The notes: a model not told the origin generated them from the sequence alone. Shown: positions 1-9,602, counted from the first letter of the stretch. The stretch: 64,000 nucleotides of DNA from an uncultured Fretibacterium sp. (GCA_946186205.1 CAMHMH010000002.1:186001-250000), one strand, 5' to 3'. Numbers and translations are program-made.

Positions 1-1012
1 AGTATTCACCTATAAACACGCTCCCGGCATTGCGTACACTTTCTGCATAATCAAACGCTTTCTTAACGCATATTTCAAGATGTTCAGGCGCGTATTCATT
101 CGCAAAATCTATCGCTTCATCTATGGCCGGCACTAGGATTATTGCCCCGTTATTGTCGATTGAGGCTCGTGCTATGTCATGCCGTGAAAGCTCAGCTATT
201 TGACGCTCGATTTCTCCCTGTACTTCACGCGCTAATTTCTCTGAAGTTGTTGCGAGTATTGCTGATGCGTTTTCATCGTGTTCAGACTGTGCGAGCATAT
301 CGGAAGCTATATACTTGGGATTGGCCGTTTCATCTGCTACTATGAGAATTTCCGACGGCCCGGCTATCATGTCTATGTCTACTGCTCCAAATACCTGACG
401 TTTTGCCTCGGCTACGTAAACATTACCCGGCCCGGTTATCTTGTCGACTTTGGGAACGCTTTCAGTTCCGTATGCAAATGCACCGATTGCCTGCGCTCCT
501 CCCATTCGGTATATACCTGTTGCGCCTGATACTTTTGACGCGGCTAATATTTCGGGAGTTATTGACGGTGAAGCTATGAGTATCTCTTTGCACCCTGCTG
601 TTTTTGCGGGGATTACGTTCATTAAGACTGTTGAGGGGTACGAGGCTTTTCCGCCGGGAACGTATATTCCTACACGGTCTAACGGGATTACTTTCTCTCC
701 TGTTATTATTCCTTCTCTGGGTGAAATCATGAAGCCTTTTATTACCTGCTTCGCGTGAAACTCCCGGATGTTTTCTGCTGACCTCTCTAACGCTTCTATA
801 TATTCCTTGCCAACTGCTTTTACTCCCTCTGTTATTTCCTCCTCGCTTACTCTCAACGGAAGATCCTTGCCCGTAAATTTCAGCTCATACTTCTTCAATG
901 CATCGTCGCCGTTTGCTTTCACGTCTGCAAGTATTTCTGACACTGTATCAATTAATGCCTTGCCTGCTGACTTAGCTTCGGGACGGGTATATTCCTTAAG
1001 TATTCTTATCAT
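1..1012 (-). CDS. hisD: Histidinol dehydrogenase, C-terminus cut off by window edge
   Basis: Last two steps of histidine synthesis: NAD-dependent oxidation of L-histidinol to L-histidine in the cytoplasm. About 337 of roughly 430 usual residues are visible; the frame stays open to base 1, so the end lies outside the window. Family signatures read in order: YVPGGKASYPSTVLMN near residue 115, the segment MGGAQAIGAFAYGT, KITGPGNVYVAEAK, and DMIAGPSEILI; the catalytic His/Glu region follows with LAQSEHDENA. The start ATG (1010-1012) overlaps the hisG stop in an ATGA junction, so hisG and hisD are translationally coupled. It is the third gene of a hisZ-hisG-hisD operon. The call is firm; only the C-terminal dimer domain cannot be inspected. 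Confidence 0.96.
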   Translation of the reverse strand, partial: MIRILKEYTRPEAKSAGKALIDTVSEILADVKANGDDALKKYELKFTGKDLPLRVSEEEITEGVKAVGKEYIEALERSAENIREFHAKQVIKGFMISPREGIITGEKVIPLDRVGIYVPGGKASYPSTVLMNVIPAKTAGCKEILIASPSITPEILAASKVSGATGIYRMGGAQAIGAFAYGTESVPKVDKITGPGNVYVAEAKRQVFGAVDIDMIAGPSEILIVADETANPKYIASDMLAQSEHDENASAILATTSEKLAREVQGEIERQIAELSRHDIARASIDNNGAIILVPAIDEAIDFANEYAPEHLEICVKKAFDYAESVRNAGSVFIGEY

Positions 1013-1620
1013 CCTGTTACCCTCCTCATTATCTGTGTGATTTCTTCCCGCTTGAACTGGTATGATGACTTGTTTGCGACGAGCCTCGCGCTTATACTGC
1101 ATATAGTTTCAATTACACGCAGATTATTTTCACGAAGAGTTGCGCCTGTCTCTACTATGTCAACAATAACGTCAGACAGTCCCAATACGGGCGCAATCTC
1201 AACCGAGCCTCTCAGCGGAATTATGTCAGCCATTCTTCCTTTGCGGCGGTAATATTCGCGTGTTATGTTTGGGAACTCTGTAGCTATTCTCAGGGTGCGA
1301 GACGCGTCATCAGAAAAATCATTTTTCCCGGCCACAGCTATTGTGCATTGTCCTGCATTAAGGTCTGCAAGCTCGTATATATCCGGCTTCCTTTCCATTA
1401 ATATATCTTTGCCGCACGCGCCTATGTCAGCAGTTCCGCGCTCCACATAGACAGGAACATCATACGGCTTTACCCAGAAGCACATCATTTCAAGCTCTTC
1501 ATTCTCAAACACAAGACGGCGTGTTTTCTCCGTCATTCCCTCAAACTTATACCCGGCTTCCTCAAACAATGAATATACTTTCAGACCGAGACGGCCTTTT
1601 GGCAAGGCTATCTTAATCAT
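1009..1620 (-). CDS. hisG: ATP phosphoribosyltransferase catalytic subunit, short form
   Basis: First committed step of histidine synthesis: ATP plus PRPP gives phosphoribosyl-ATP. The product is 203 residues beginning MIKIALPKGRLG, the usual N-terminus of the family; an upstream ATG in the same frame would add nine residues inside hisZ and is not favoured. The length marks the short HisG class, which lacks the C-terminal regulatory ACT-like domain and needs HisZ as partner; hisZ lies directly upstream and overlaps by 8 bases. Typical motifs are VYVERGTADIGACGKD and DVIVDIVETGATLRENNL, the PRPP-binding loop. Control by histidine is expected to act through the HisZ-HisG complex, as known for this class. 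Confidence 0.95.
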   Translation of the reverse strand: MIKIALPKGRLGLKVYSLFEEAGYKFEGMTEKTRRLVFENEELEMMCFWVKPYDVPVYVERGTADIGACGKDILMERKPDIYELADLNAGQCTIAVAGKNDFSDDASRTLRIATEFPNITREYYRRKGRMADIIPLRGSVEIAPVLGLSDVIVDIVETGATLRENNLRVIETICSISARLVANKSSYQFKREEITQIMRRVTG

Positions 1621-2410
1621 CGCATATCCTCTCCAAATACACCGCAAATCCAGCTCCCTCCGTTGACATTATGTTATATTCTCCACCACTCAGAACAGCT
1701 TCAGGAACTCCCTCTATATATCCCTTGAACACAATGCCGCTGTAATACTTCACATTCTCCGCAACCGAGTAATCTACTCTCATTTTCTCGTAATATTCCT
1801 CAAGCCCCCTTAATATCTCTGACATCTTCACGCTCAATAATCCTGATGAGGCTATATCACCGTTATGTTCGGCAAGCTCTATGAGTTTACGAGGCGCATG
1901 AAGCTCTTTGAGGCCATGAATATTTTTATGAGAGAGGCAATCTATGAGTTTGGATGTGTTTATCCCGTCGGCATTCTCTATAACCTGCGAAGCGTCAGCA
2001 ATGGCAAGAATATATCTTCGTCCATCCGACACTTTTTCAAGCGACTTCACCGCCAGCATTATTACTTCTCTCATCTCATTTGCTCCTATGCCACCCGTTA
2101 TTTCTATGCCTGACTGTGCGACCTCACGGAATGTTGTTTCATTCTCAGGTACTCGGTAAACATTTTCGTTGTAATAATATTTCCCCGGTGCTGAATGCTT
2201 AATGAGCGACAAAGTTACATCAGGACGGAGAGCCATCAATCTGCCGTCAGCGTCAGTGAAGGTTAATATAGATTTTGAGGAAAGGAATTCTTTTTTGTCA
2301 GCGTAGAAGTCATATTCTTCAAATCGAGGCATTCTGAAGAAATTGAAGCCGTTTTGCGAATAGAGAGCGCGAAGCTCAAATGAAATTCTTTCTTTATGAG
2401 TTAGTATCAT
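1613..2410 (-). CDS. hisZ: ATP phosphoribosyltransferase regulatory subunit (HisRS-like)
   Basis: HisZ is a catalytically dead relative of histidyl-tRNA synthetase that activates short-form HisG and makes it sensitive to histidine. The 265-residue product starts at an ATG preceded by a good GAGGAA ribosome site. The class II synthetase motif 2 region is visible as FTDADGRLMALRPDVTLSL, followed by the adenylate-region-like stretch REVAQSGIEITGG. At 265 residues it is shorter than most HisZ proteins (commonly above 300), so the C-terminal part is reduced. It is the first gene of the hisZ-hisG-hisD operon; the promoter must lie between 2411 and about 2500, in the region divergent from bamA, but no minus-strand consensus pair stands out there. 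Confidence 0.9.
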   Translation of the reverse strand: MILTHKERISFELRALYSQNGFNFFRMPRFEEYDFYADKKEFLSSKSILTFTDADGRLMALRPDVTLSLIKHSAPGKYYYNENVYRVPENETTFREVAQSGIEITGGIGANEMREVIMLAVKSLEKVSDGRRYILAIADASQVIENADGINTSKLIDCLSHKNIHGLKELHAPRKLIELAEHNGDIASSGLLSVKMSEILRGLEEYYEKMRVDYSVAENVKYYSGIVFKGYIEGVPEAVLSGGEYNIMSTEGAGFAVYLERICDD

Positions 2411-2469
2411 GATAATTATTCCTCAAGGATTTTTGTTTGAGTTATGATAACACAGAGTGATTTTGCGCA

Positions 2470-2478
2470 TGCTATAAT
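2470..2478 (+). promoter_or_regulatory. Extended -10 promoter for the bamA-lpx operon
   Basis: TGCTATAAT at 2470-2478 is an exact extended -10 element (TGN then TATAAT). No good -35 is seen 17 bases upstream, which is common for this promoter type. It would give a leader of about 100 bases before bamA. Confidence 0.55.
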
Positions 2479-2588
2479 TGCGTAAAATATCCGGCACTTA
2501 GGCGCGTAAAATTAAGTATTGAGATGGAATGAAGCGTGAAAAAAAATTGCGTATAAAAGTGCGCGGCAAGGGGGAAGCCTGAAGGGAA

Positions 2589-4316
2589 ATGCGTATAAAG
2601 CTGGCTGTAATAATGTTGATGATGAGTGCTGTGTGTTCATATGGCTCTGAATATCCTGCGCGTAATGTTACGTCTGTAAATGTCTCTGGAAATCCTCATA
2701 TAGCTACCGAATACATATTGAATGTAGTAGACACGAAGCCGGGAAGTATATTGAGCCGAGATGTGATATTGTCTGACATAGAAGCGGTATACAATCAGGG
2801 ATTTTTCTCGTTTGTAGACGCAGACATAAGCGACGAGGGCGGCGGGGTATCAGTAACATATATTGTGCGTGAAAATCCAGTGATAACAGGTATAGAGTTC
2901 AGCGGGAACACAGTATTCACATCTGAGCAGTTGATGAAGGAAGTATTTTCTCAGGAAGGCACAGTGTTTAACCGTCAGTTTTTCCGCAATGATTTGGATC
3001 GAATACAGGAGAAGTATCACAAGGAAGGTTATGTGATGGTGCGAGTATCAGATGTGCAAATCGAGGGCGGAAATATATATGTGATGATACTTGAGCCGCG
3101 TGTGAATGAAGTGCTGATACAGGGGAATGCTAAGACGAAGGACTATGTTATACGCCGAGAATTGAAGGTGAAGCATGGAGAATTGTTTAATGTAGTGAAG
3201 TTTCGTCATGAGCTAGGGAAATTGCAGGGGTTAGGATATTTTGAGGATGTGAATGTAGCGTTTGATGTGGCTGAGGGTAGTGGAGATGAAGTAGATTTGA
3301 TACTGACGGTGAAGGAGAAGCGAACAGCGTCGGTTGGATTGAATGTTGGATACGGGACGGAGAGCGGATTGTCGGGTGGGTTGACGTACAGCGACACGAA
3401 TATGTTCGGTCGTGGTATGATGTTTGAGATAGGTTTCAACGAGGGTCAAGAGGCCTCATACTGGACGACGTTTTCAAGTCCGTATATGGATGCTGATACA
3501 TATGGATGGAGGGTAGGAGCGCGGTACTATACATACGACGAGAGGTATTATTACCGTCATGGGCGTAGGCAGTTTGATTTTGACGAAAGGACGGTGAGTG
3601 TATTTGCAGGATTGGGGAAGAAGTTCAGGAATGAGGATTGGAGCTGGTATTTGACATTGCGCCGGGATGATGTGAACTATTCAAATTTGCAGAGGGCGAT
3701 ACCTGGATACGAGGATGATTTAACGGCATGGGACGGAGTGAACCAGACAGTAGAGTTTCAGCTTACGTGGGACAAGCGCGACGAATATTCGCCCTACCCG
3801 AAAGGATTTGTGTGGGATACGAATTTTGAGCAGGCTGTGCAGGTATTAGGAGGAGAATATGATTATCTGAAGTACTGGACGCAGGCGCGATTATATGTAT
3901 CGTTGAACAGTGTAATAGAGGGACTAGCGGATGTTGGAGGAATGTGGAGTGCAGAGAACCCGTTATTATTTGCTGGTCGAGTTCGAATTGGTTCGTCAAC
4001 GTCGCGAGAATTGCCAGCGTTTGCGCGTTACAGCTTGGGAGGGATGAACTCATTGCGTGGATATAATTCGCGTTCATTCGAGGGCAGTAATTTTTACATG
4101 GGAAATTTTGAGTTGCGAGTGCCTATAGCGAGTGCGGTATCAGTAGTAGGATTTTATGATATAGGTAATGCGGATGCGGAGATGGACTTCAAGAATTATC
4201 ATGATGATTACGGAGTAGGATTGCGAGTGAAGACACCGTTCGGAAATCTGCGAGTAGATTATGCGAAGGGAGAAGATGAGCGTCGAACATATTTCGGATT
4301 TGGTGAAATGTTTTGA
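2589..4316 (+). CDS. bamA: Outer-membrane assembly factor BamA (Omp85)
   Basis: Core of the machine that inserts beta-barrel proteins into the outer membrane. The 575-residue product has an N-terminal signal peptide (cleavage after about residue 20), three POTRA domains (about 25-95, 97-170, 172-250), then the 16-strand surface-antigen barrel (about 255-575). The barrel carries the NSLRGYNSR segment matching the conserved RGF/RGY loop-6 motif, and the protein ends in a terminal Phe, as usual for barrel proteins. It is shorter than the enterobacterial form, which has five POTRA domains. An in-frame TGA just before the ATG fixes the start; AAGGG serves as ribosome site. It leads the lpxD-lpxC-fabZ-lpxA operon, a linkage found in many diderms. 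Ile is written almost always as ATA here. Confidence 0.95.
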   Translation: MRIKLAVIMLMMSAVCSYGSEYPARNVTSVNVSGNPHIATEYILNVVDTKPGSILSRDVILSDIEAVYNQGFFSFVDADISDEGGGVSVTYIVRENPVITGIEFSGNTVFTSEQLMKEVFSQEGTVFNRQFFRNDLDRIQEKYHKEGYVMVRVSDVQIEGGNIYVMILEPRVNEVLIQGNAKTKDYVIRRELKVKHGELFNVVKFRHELGKLQGLGYFEDVNVAFDVAEGSGDEVDLILTVKEKRTASVGLNVGYGTESGLSGGLTYSDTNMFGRGMMFEIGFNEGQEASYWTTFSSPYMDADTYGWRVGARYYTYDERYYYRHGRRQFDFDERTVSVFAGLGKKFRNEDWSWYLTLRRDDVNYSNLQRAIPGYEDDLTAWDGVNQTVEFQLTWDKRDEYSPYPKGFVWDTNFEQAVQVLGGEYDYLKYWTQARLYVSLNSVIEGLADVGGMWSAENPLLFAGRVRIGSSTSRELPAFARYSLGGMNSLRGYNSRSFEGSNFYMGNFELRVPIASAVSVVGFYDIGNADAEMDFKNYHDDYGVGLRVKTPFGNLRVDYAKGEDERRTYFGFGEMF

Positions 4317-4344
4317 AGCCAGCGCAACAGCATAGGGAGAAGGA

Positions 4345-5307
4345 GTGAAAAGCGAAGTGAAGTTAAAGGAAATCGGGTTAAAGTTAGGACTGTCAGCAGT
4401 AGGGAATGTAGAGCGTGAAATAAGTGGAGTAGCTTCTCCTGAATATCCTTCAGCGTCAAAAATATGTGTAGTGTGGGACAAGGTAGTAATGTCTCATCTT
4501 GACGGAAGTATAGCAGTGCTGACGCGGGAGAAATATATTACAGAAGGACGCGACGCAATAATCTGTGAAAATCCGCGAGCTAAACTTAGAGAATTAATAT
4601 CCCTATTCAGTGAGAAGGAACAGCCGAAGGGAATATCACCGTTAGCATATGTATCACCGACAGCGAAAGTATCACCAGAAGCGTATATAGCCCCGTTTGC
4701 ATATGTAGGGGAATGTTGTGAAGTTGGTTCAGGTACAGTAATAGAGGCCCAAGCGGTATTGTTTGAAAGAGTGAAGGTTGGAAGGAACTGCATAATCCAT
4801 TCAGGAGCGGTGATAGGGAGTGAAGGATTTGGCTATGAGCGGACGGAAGCGGGAATAGTGAAGATCCCGCAGACAGGAGGAGTGAAGCTTGGAGATGAAG
4901 TAGAGATAGGAGCATGCACGACGATAGATCGAGGAACGTTGCGAGATACGGAAATCGGGAGCGGAACGAAGATAGACAATCAAGTGCAGATAGGTCATAA
5001 CGTAAAAATCGGGAAGGATTGTATAATCTGCTCAATGTCAGGTATAGCAGGAAGCACAGAAATCGGAGACAATGTAACAATCTCGGTGCAGGCAGGAATA
5101 ACGGATCATGTGAAGATTGGAGACAATGTGATAATAGCGGGTCGTTCAGGAGTAACGCATGATATACCTTCAGGAGCGATAATATCAGGATTTCCGGCGC
5201 GAAACCACAATGATGCGAAGCGTGCGTTAGTATTGATGTCAGATTTGCCGTTGCTAGTGAAGAGGCTTCATAAACTGGAAAGGAAAGTAGAAGAGCTAGA
5301 GAAATGA
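4345..5307 (+). CDS. lpxD: UDP-3-O-acylglucosamine N-acyltransferase
   Basis: Third step of lipid A synthesis: transfers a hydroxyacyl chain from acyl-ACP to the amine of UDP-3-O-acyl-glucosamine. The 320-residue product has an N-terminal uridine-binding domain (about 1-105), a left-handed beta helix of hexapeptide repeats (about 105-285) and a C-terminal helix. The catalytic His sits in the QIGHNVKIG segment. The start is uncertain: GTG at 4345 uses a GGGAGA site, while GTG at 4357 would use AAGGAG at 4340-4345. Its stop overlaps the lpxC start by ATGA. Confidence 0.94.
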   Translation: MKSEVKLKEIGLKLGLSAVGNVEREISGVASPEYPSASKICVVWDKVVMSHLDGSIAVLTREKYITEGRDAIICENPRAKLRELISLFSEKEQPKGISPLAYVSPTAKVSPEAYIAPFAYVGECCEVGSGTVIEAQAVLFERVKVGRNCIIHSGAVIGSEGFGYERTEAGIVKIPQTGGVKLGDEVEIGACTTIDRGTLRDTEIGSGTKIDNQVQIGHNVKIGKDCIICSMSGIAGSTEIGDNVTISVQAGITDHVKIGDNVIIAGRSGVTHDIPSGAIISGFPARNHNDAKRALVLMSDLPLLVKRLHKLERKVEELEK

Positions 5308-6119
5308 GACGGCTGAAAGAGAGAATAGAACTGAGGGGAATAGGACTTCACAGCGGTAAAGAGTGCAAGCTGACGATAGAGCCATACGAGACGAGCACAG
5401 TGATATTGAGTGCCGAAGGGGAAGAATACCCACTGAGAGAACTTTCTGCTGACGGAACGAAACGTGGAAGCGATTATATATTTCCATCAGGAGAGCGAAT
5501 ACGGACATGCGAGCATATATTCTCAGCGTTGGCAGGATTAGGAATATATTCAGGAATAAGGATGACAGTAGACGGAGGGGAGATGCCAGCACTTGACGGC
5601 TGTGCGTTGAAGATAAGCTCCGAAATCCTGAGAAAATCATATGAAGATGACGAGCCGTTGAGGGTATGTGATATTCTGAAGCCATTAATGGTGAAGAGTG
5701 AAGACGGAAAAAGATTTGTGTGTGTGTATCCAAGTGAAGAGTTTCGAATAACGTACACAGTAGAATACCCGTATATAGGTGTGCAGGCGTATGATTACAC
5801 AGCTGGAACAGATTACGTGAAGGAGATAGCTCCTGCGCGAACATTTGCGTTAAAGAGGGACATAGAAAATCTGCGTTCAAACGGGATGGCATTAGGAGGT
5901 ACGATTGAGAACGCGATAATAATTGATGAAGGAGGAGCGGAGGCATACGGTGGACTTCGTTTTGAGGATGAAATAGTGCGTCATAAGGTGCTTGATATGA
6001 TGGGAGATATATACAGCATAGGCGAGCCGATAAGGGCGCATATAATATGTATGAGGGGCGGACATGAATTGCATTTGAGGCTTGCGGAGAAACTGAAAGG
6101 AGAGTTAATAGATGGCTGA
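5304..6119 (+). CDS. lpxC: UDP-3-O-acyl-N-acetylglucosamine deacetylase
   Basis: Zinc-dependent committed step of lipid A synthesis in the cytoplasm. The 271-residue product begins with [13 protein letters not shown], the family N-terminus, and contains the three zinc-ligand sites: His71 in [10 protein letters not shown], and the His and Asp in [10 protein letters not shown]; the general base region is [10 protein letters not shown]. It is somewhat shorter than the 305-residue enterobacterial enzyme, without the regulatory C-terminal tail. It overlaps lpxD by 4 bases and fabZ by 8 bases, so the operon is tightly coupled. Confidence 0.95.
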   Translation: MRRLKERIELRGIGLHSGKECKLTIEPYETSTVILSAEGEEYPLRELSADGTKRGSDYIFPSGERIRTCEHIFSALAGLGIYSGIRMTVDGGEMPALDGCALKISSEILRKSYEDDEPLRVCDILKPLMVKSEDGKRFVCVYPSEEFRITYTVEYPYIGVQAYDYTAGTDYVKEIAPARTFALKRDIENLRSNGMALGGTIENAIIIDEGGAEAYGGLRFEDEIVRHKVLDMMGDIYSIGEPIRAHIICMRGGHELHLRLAEKLKGELIDG

Positions 6120-6576
6120 GATAGATATATTTGGTATCATGAGGACGCTGAAGCACCGTTACCCGTTTTTGATGGTAGACCGAATAACGGAATACGACGG
6201 AATGAGGATAACGGGCTACAAGAATGTAACGTATAACGAGCCATATTTTCAGGGACATTTTCCCGATGACCCTACGATGCCCGGAGTGCTGATAGTTGAA
6301 AGCATGGGTCAAGTAGCGAGCGTGTTGCTTGGAATAAAGTTAGGAATGGAACAGGGAAACAAGATAGCGTTTCTGACCGGGATGGACAAGGTAAGATTTC
6401 GGAAGCCTGTTCGACCCGGCGACCAGTTAATAACGAAGGCAGAATTGACGAACGTGCACAGCACAAGCGCGAAGGCGAAAGCGAAAGCATACGTGAATGA
6501 TGAAGTAGTAGCTGAGGCAGAATTTCTGACGATAATAGCAAATAGTTTAGGGCGTAACGCGGAGGCTGGCGAGTGA
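6112..6576 (+). CDS. fabZ: 3-hydroxyacyl-ACP dehydratase
   Basis: Dehydrates beta-hydroxyacyl-ACP in fatty acid elongation and competes with LpxA/LpxC for hydroxyacyl chains, which explains why it sits among the lpx genes. The 154-residue hot-dog fold protein has the catalytic His in PYFQGHFPDDP and the catalytic Glu in LIVESMGQVAS; YPFLMVDRI is the typical N-terminal motif. The ATG at 6112 overlaps the lpxC stop by 8 bases, and its stop overlaps the GTG start of lpxA. Confidence 0.96.
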   Translation: MAEIDIFGIMRTLKHRYPFLMVDRITEYDGMRITGYKNVTYNEPYFQGHFPDDPTMPGVLIVESMGQVASVLLGIKLGMEQGNKIAFLTGMDKVRFRKPVRPGDQLITKAELTNVHSTSAKAKAKAYVNDEVVAEAEFLTIIANSLGRNAEAGE

Positions 6577-7361
6577 GCATAAATATACACCCCTCATCAA
6601 TAATATCCCCTGAAGCAGAAATCGGAGATGGAGTGAATATAGGGCCATATTGTTATGTGGAGGGAGATGCGAAAATCGGAAGCGGAACGGAATTAACCGG
6701 GTTCGTGAGCATACACGGGCATGTAACGATAGGAAGGAACTGCAAGATCTGCGAGCATACAGCGATAGGCGGCGACCCTCAAGACCACGGGTATCACGGA
6801 GAAATCTCGTACGTAACAATCGGGGACAACACGTTAATCCGTGAGAACGTAACAATATCGCGTGCGACAGGTGAAGGAAATTCGACGGAAGTGGGCAAGG
6901 ACTGTTTCATAATGGAAGGTGTACACTTAGCGCATAATGTGAAAGTCGGCGACCATGTAACAGTAGCGAACAAGGTCGGATTGTCTGGTTTCGTTGAAGT
7001 AGGAAGCCATACTGTATTCGGAGGCATGGCCGGGGTGCATCAGTTTGTGAGGATAGGAGAATACTGCATGATAGGCGGTCTGTACCGTGTATCAAAGGAT
7101 GTTCCTCATTACACATTAGCGTCAGGCGAGCCGTTAAGGTTGACGGGACTGAATAAAATCGGATTGTCTCGCGGAGGATTTGACGTTGAAAAGATACGTG
7201 AGATTTACAGGTTTTACCGTGAGCTATACCGCAAGGACAGGAGTTTTACGGCCTCACTGAAAGACATCATGACACATAAAGAAGAATACATGCCCGAGAT
7301 AGTGAAGATAATAGAATTTTACGAGGGAACGAAACGGGGAGTAACATTCTGGGGCAATTAG
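6573..7361 (+). CDS. lpxA: UDP-N-acetylglucosamine acyltransferase
   Basis: First step of lipid A synthesis: moves a hydroxyacyl chain from ACP to UDP-GlcNAc. The 262-residue product is a left-handed beta helix (about 1-190) followed by a helical C-terminus. The catalytic His is in HLAHNVKVG and the family signature GGMAGVHQFVRIG follows. The start is GTG at 6573 in a GTGA overlap with the fabZ stop. No lpxB or lpxI follows directly; the next gene is pgm with its own promoter. Whether the sugar acceptor is UDP-GlcNAc or a diamino analogue cannot be told from the sequence. Confidence 0.94.
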   Translation: MSINIHPSSIISPEAEIGDGVNIGPYCYVEGDAKIGSGTELTGFVSIHGHVTIGRNCKICEHTAIGGDPQDHGYHGEISYVTIGDNTLIRENVTISRATGEGNSTEVGKDCFIMEGVHLAHNVKVGDHVTVANKVGLSGFVEVGSHTVFGGMAGVHQFVRIGEYCMIGGLYRVSKDVPHYTLASGEPLRLTGLNKIGLSRGGFDVEKIREIYRFYRELYRKDRSFTASLKDIMTHKEEYMPEIVKIIEFYEGTKRGVTFWGN

Positions 7362-7369
7362 GGTATAAT
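7341..7369 (+). promoter_or_regulatory. Sigma70-type promoter for pgm
   Basis: GTAACA at 7341-7346 and a perfect TATAAT at 7364-7369 are 17 bases apart, within the end of lpxA. The TATAAT lies just after the lpxA stop, about 45 bases before pgm. Confidence 0.6.
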
Positions 7370-7412
7370 TTCCTCATTCCCAAACATAACGCAAGAAGGA
7401 GGAAATTATTAC

Positions 7413-9011
7413 ATGCAGGAAAAAAAGATAGTAAACATTCCTTCATTAATCAGCGATTACTATACATTAACGCCCAATCCTGACGACAAATCACAGCAGG
7501 TGTCATTCGGTACATCCGGGCATCGCGGAAGTTCAGCTCTTCACAGCTTCAACGAGGAGCATATACTAGCGATAGCGCAGGCAGTATACGAGCACCGTAC
7601 ATCGGAAGGCATTCCCGGGCCGTTATATCTTGGAGCGGACACGCACGCATTATCGGAGCCGTCAATGAGGACGTGTGTGGAAGTGTTAGCGGCGAACGGA
7701 GTAGAACTGATACTTCAGAAGGATTTTGCGCCAACGCCTACGCCTGTAATATCACGAGCGATACTTGAGCATAACAGAACGCCCGGAGCGAAGACGGCAG
7801 ACGGAATGGTGATAACGCCTTCGCACAACCCGCCGACGGACGGAGGAATAAAATACGACCCGCCATCGGGAGGTCCTGCAAGCCCTGAAATCACGAGCAA
7901 GATACAGAACCGTGCGAATGAATTAATCCGAGCCGGAGTGAAGTCGATAAAGCGCGTTCCGTTCGAGAAAGCTGTGAAGATGGACAATGTTCATTTTGCT
8001 GACTTTGTGATACCGTACGTGAAAGCGTTGTCGAGTGTTGTGGACATGGAAGCGATAGCGCGTTCAGGCTTGAAGATAGGAGCAGACCCTCTCGGCGGTT
8101 CAGGGATATACTACTGGAAGCCGATAGCAGAGATATACGGTCTGAAAAACCTTGAAGTAGTCAATCCGAACTTAGATCCTACATTTTCATTCATGCCCCC
8201 TGACCATGACGGAAAAATCAGAATGGACTGCTCATCCCCTTGGGCAATGGCGAATTTGATACGGCTGAAGGATGACTACGACATAGCGTTTGGGAACGAC
8301 ACGGATTATGACCGTCACGGCATCGTAACGCCTCAAGGACTGATGAACCCGAATGCATATTTGTCGGTAGCGGTGCAGCATTTGTTCACGTCGCGAAAGG
8401 GCTGGAGACCTGATGCGGCAGTAGGGAAGACGGTAGTCTCAAGCTCAATAATAGACCGAGTAACGGCAGGCATCGGGCGCAAGTTATGTGAAGTGCCTGT
8501 AGGTTTCAAGTGGTTTGTTGACGGGCTTCTTGACGGCTCAATGGGATTTGGCGGTGAAGAGAGTGCCGGAGCGTCATTCTTGTGCAAAGATGGCTCAGTG
8601 TGGACGACTGACAAAGACGGTATAATCATGGACTTGTTAGCGTGCGAAATCACAGCGGTAACGGGTAAAAATCCTGCGGAGCATTACGACGAAATCAAAG
8701 CGAAATACGGAACGAGCTACTATGCGAGGATAGACACGCCAGCAACGCCGGAGCAGAAAGCCGCGCTCGGAAAGTTATCGCCTGAAGACATCAAAGCCGA
8801 TACATTAGCGGGCGGAAAGATCACAGGGAAATTCACGAAAGCACCGGGCAATAACGCCTCAATCGGAGGACTGAAAGTAACGACAGCGGACGGATGGTTT
8901 GCGGCACGTCCTTCAGGAACGGAGAACATCTGCAAGCTGTACGCTGAAAGTTTCATAAGTGAGGAACACCTGAAGGAAATACAGAAAGAAGCGCAGTCAA
9001 TAATAGCGTAG
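7413..9011 (+). CDS. pgm: Phosphoglucomutase, alpha-D-glucose-phosphate specific
   Basis: Interconverts glucose-1-phosphate and glucose-6-phosphate, feeding sugar nucleotides for envelope polymers and glycogen-type metabolism. The 532-residue product has the four usual domains: the phosphate-carrying Ser in TPSHNPP (about residue 138), the Mg-binding loop NDTDYDRHG, the sugar-binding loop [11 protein letters not shown], and the phosphate-binding loop [13 protein letters not shown] near the C-terminus. Length and motifs fit the enterobacterial Pgm branch rather than PgmB or phosphomannomutase. An AAGGAGG site precedes the ATG, and an intrinsic terminator follows. Confidence 0.95.
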   Translation: MQEKKIVNIPSLISDYYTLTPNPDDKSQQVSFGTSGHRGSSALHSFNEEHILAIAQAVYEHRTSEGIPGPLYLGADTHALSEPSMRTCVEVLAANGVELILQKDFAPTPTPVISRAILEHNRTPGAKTADGMVITPSHNPPTDGGIKYDPPSGGPASPEITSKIQNRANELIRAGVKSIKRVPFEKAVKMDNVHFADFVIPYVKALSSVVDMEAIARSGLKIGADPLGGSGIYYWKPIAEIYGLKNLEVVNPNLDPTFSFMPPDHDGKIRMDCSSPWAMANLIRLKDDYDIAFGNDTDYDRHGIVTPQGLMNPNAYLSVAVQHLFTSRKGWRPDAAVGKTVVSSSIIDRVTAGIGRKLCEVPVGFKWFVDGLLDGSMGFGGEESAGASFLCKDGSVWTTDKDGIIMDLLACEITAVTGKNPAEHYDEIKAKYGTSYYARIDTPATPEQKAALGKLSPEDIKADTLAGGKITGKFTKAPGNNASIGGLKVTTADGWFAARPSGTENICKLYAESFISEEHLKEIQKEAQSIIA

Positions 9012-9020
9012 AAGATAAAG

Positions 9021-9053
9021 CCCTCTGGTTTAATGCCGGAGGGTTTTATTTTA
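9021..9053. terminator. Intrinsic terminator after pgm
   Basis: CCCTCTGG and CCGGAGGG form a stem around TTTAATG, followed by a T-rich run on plus. It separates pgm from the convergent toxin gene and may serve both. Confidence 0.8.
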
Positions 9054-9383
9054 TCCGAAAATTTCCGAGTGAGTACCCGCGCCGAGAAACACTACAAGTT
9101 CACGTTCACCTTTGTTGCGTATCTGGTACACTAACAGCAAATCACCTTTGATGTGGCATTCTCTTATTCCATCAAGCTCACCTTTCAGCGGATGATCTTT
9201 CCGTTCGGGCGGCAAAGGAGCGTCATTAGTGATTAAGAGCATCATAGCTTCTTTGAGCCTTTTCATGTCATGCTTTCCTGAGCGTGAAAGTTTTTCCCAG
9301 TTCTTGAGAAAATTATCGTCCTTCTTTGAATCTCTCGGAGGTACTGTGCGTTTTTCTGCTGAAGTTTTTTTGTTTTCTGACAC
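9051..9383 (-). CDS. YafQ-like (RelE superfamily) mRNA interferase toxin
   Basis: Predicted ribosome-dependent mRNA endonuclease of a type II toxin-antitoxin pair. The 110-residue product carries the YafQ-type core: DHPLKGELDGIRECHI, then KGDLLLVYQI, then a C-terminal FLGAGTHSEIF, matching the His/Asp/His-Phe positions of that family. The first about 25 residues are charged and form an extension not usual in YafQ. The start is GTG at 9383, three bases after the stop of the upstream small ORF that is its likely antitoxin. The gene faces pgm and shares its terminator region. Family assignment is good; activity is inferred. Confidence 0.8.
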   Translation of the reverse strand: MSENKKTSAEKRTVPPRDSKKDDNFLKNWEKLSRSGKHDMKRLKEAMMLLITNDAPLPPERKDHPLKGELDGIRECHIKGDLLLVYQIRNKGERELVVFLGAGTHSEIFG

Positions 9384-9386
9384 GGC

Positions 9387-9545
9387 TTAATCTTCCACAG
9401 ATTTTTCCCACATTGCAATATACTCCTGAGCATTCGCAATGGCCTTGAGCATGTCAGGATTTCTTATCTCTGAGCCGTCATCATCATAAACGCGGTAAAC
9501 CTTGTAGCCTAATTTTGTTGCTTCACGTTCTAATACCTGCTCCAT
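9387..9545 (-). CDS. Putative 52-residue antitoxin partner of the YafQ-like toxin
   Basis: A short ORF that runs from ATG at 9545 (preceded by GAGGAGTG) to TAA at 9387-9389, three bases before the toxin start. The product is acidic, with a stretch VYRVYDDDGSEIRN and a C-terminal amphipathic helix. I do not recognise a DinJ/RelB ribbon-helix-helix pattern, so either the DNA-binding part is absent or the family is different. The role as antitoxin is inferred from size, order and spacing. Confidence 0.55.
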   Translation of the reverse strand: MEQVLEREATKLGYKVYRVYDDDGSEIRNPDMLKAIANAQEYIAMWEKSVED

Positions 9546-9602
9546 AAATATCACTCCTCATAGTGTTATTATGTTTGTATTTTACAGCAGGAGGAAGAAA
9601 TA

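Noticed and set aside
5296-6312. 338-codon open frame on minus, antisense to lpxC
   Set aside because: lpxC, fabZ and their overlaps are certain; the antisense product is a Leu/Ser/His-rich mirror with no motif and is explained by the codon bias of the plus-strand genes.
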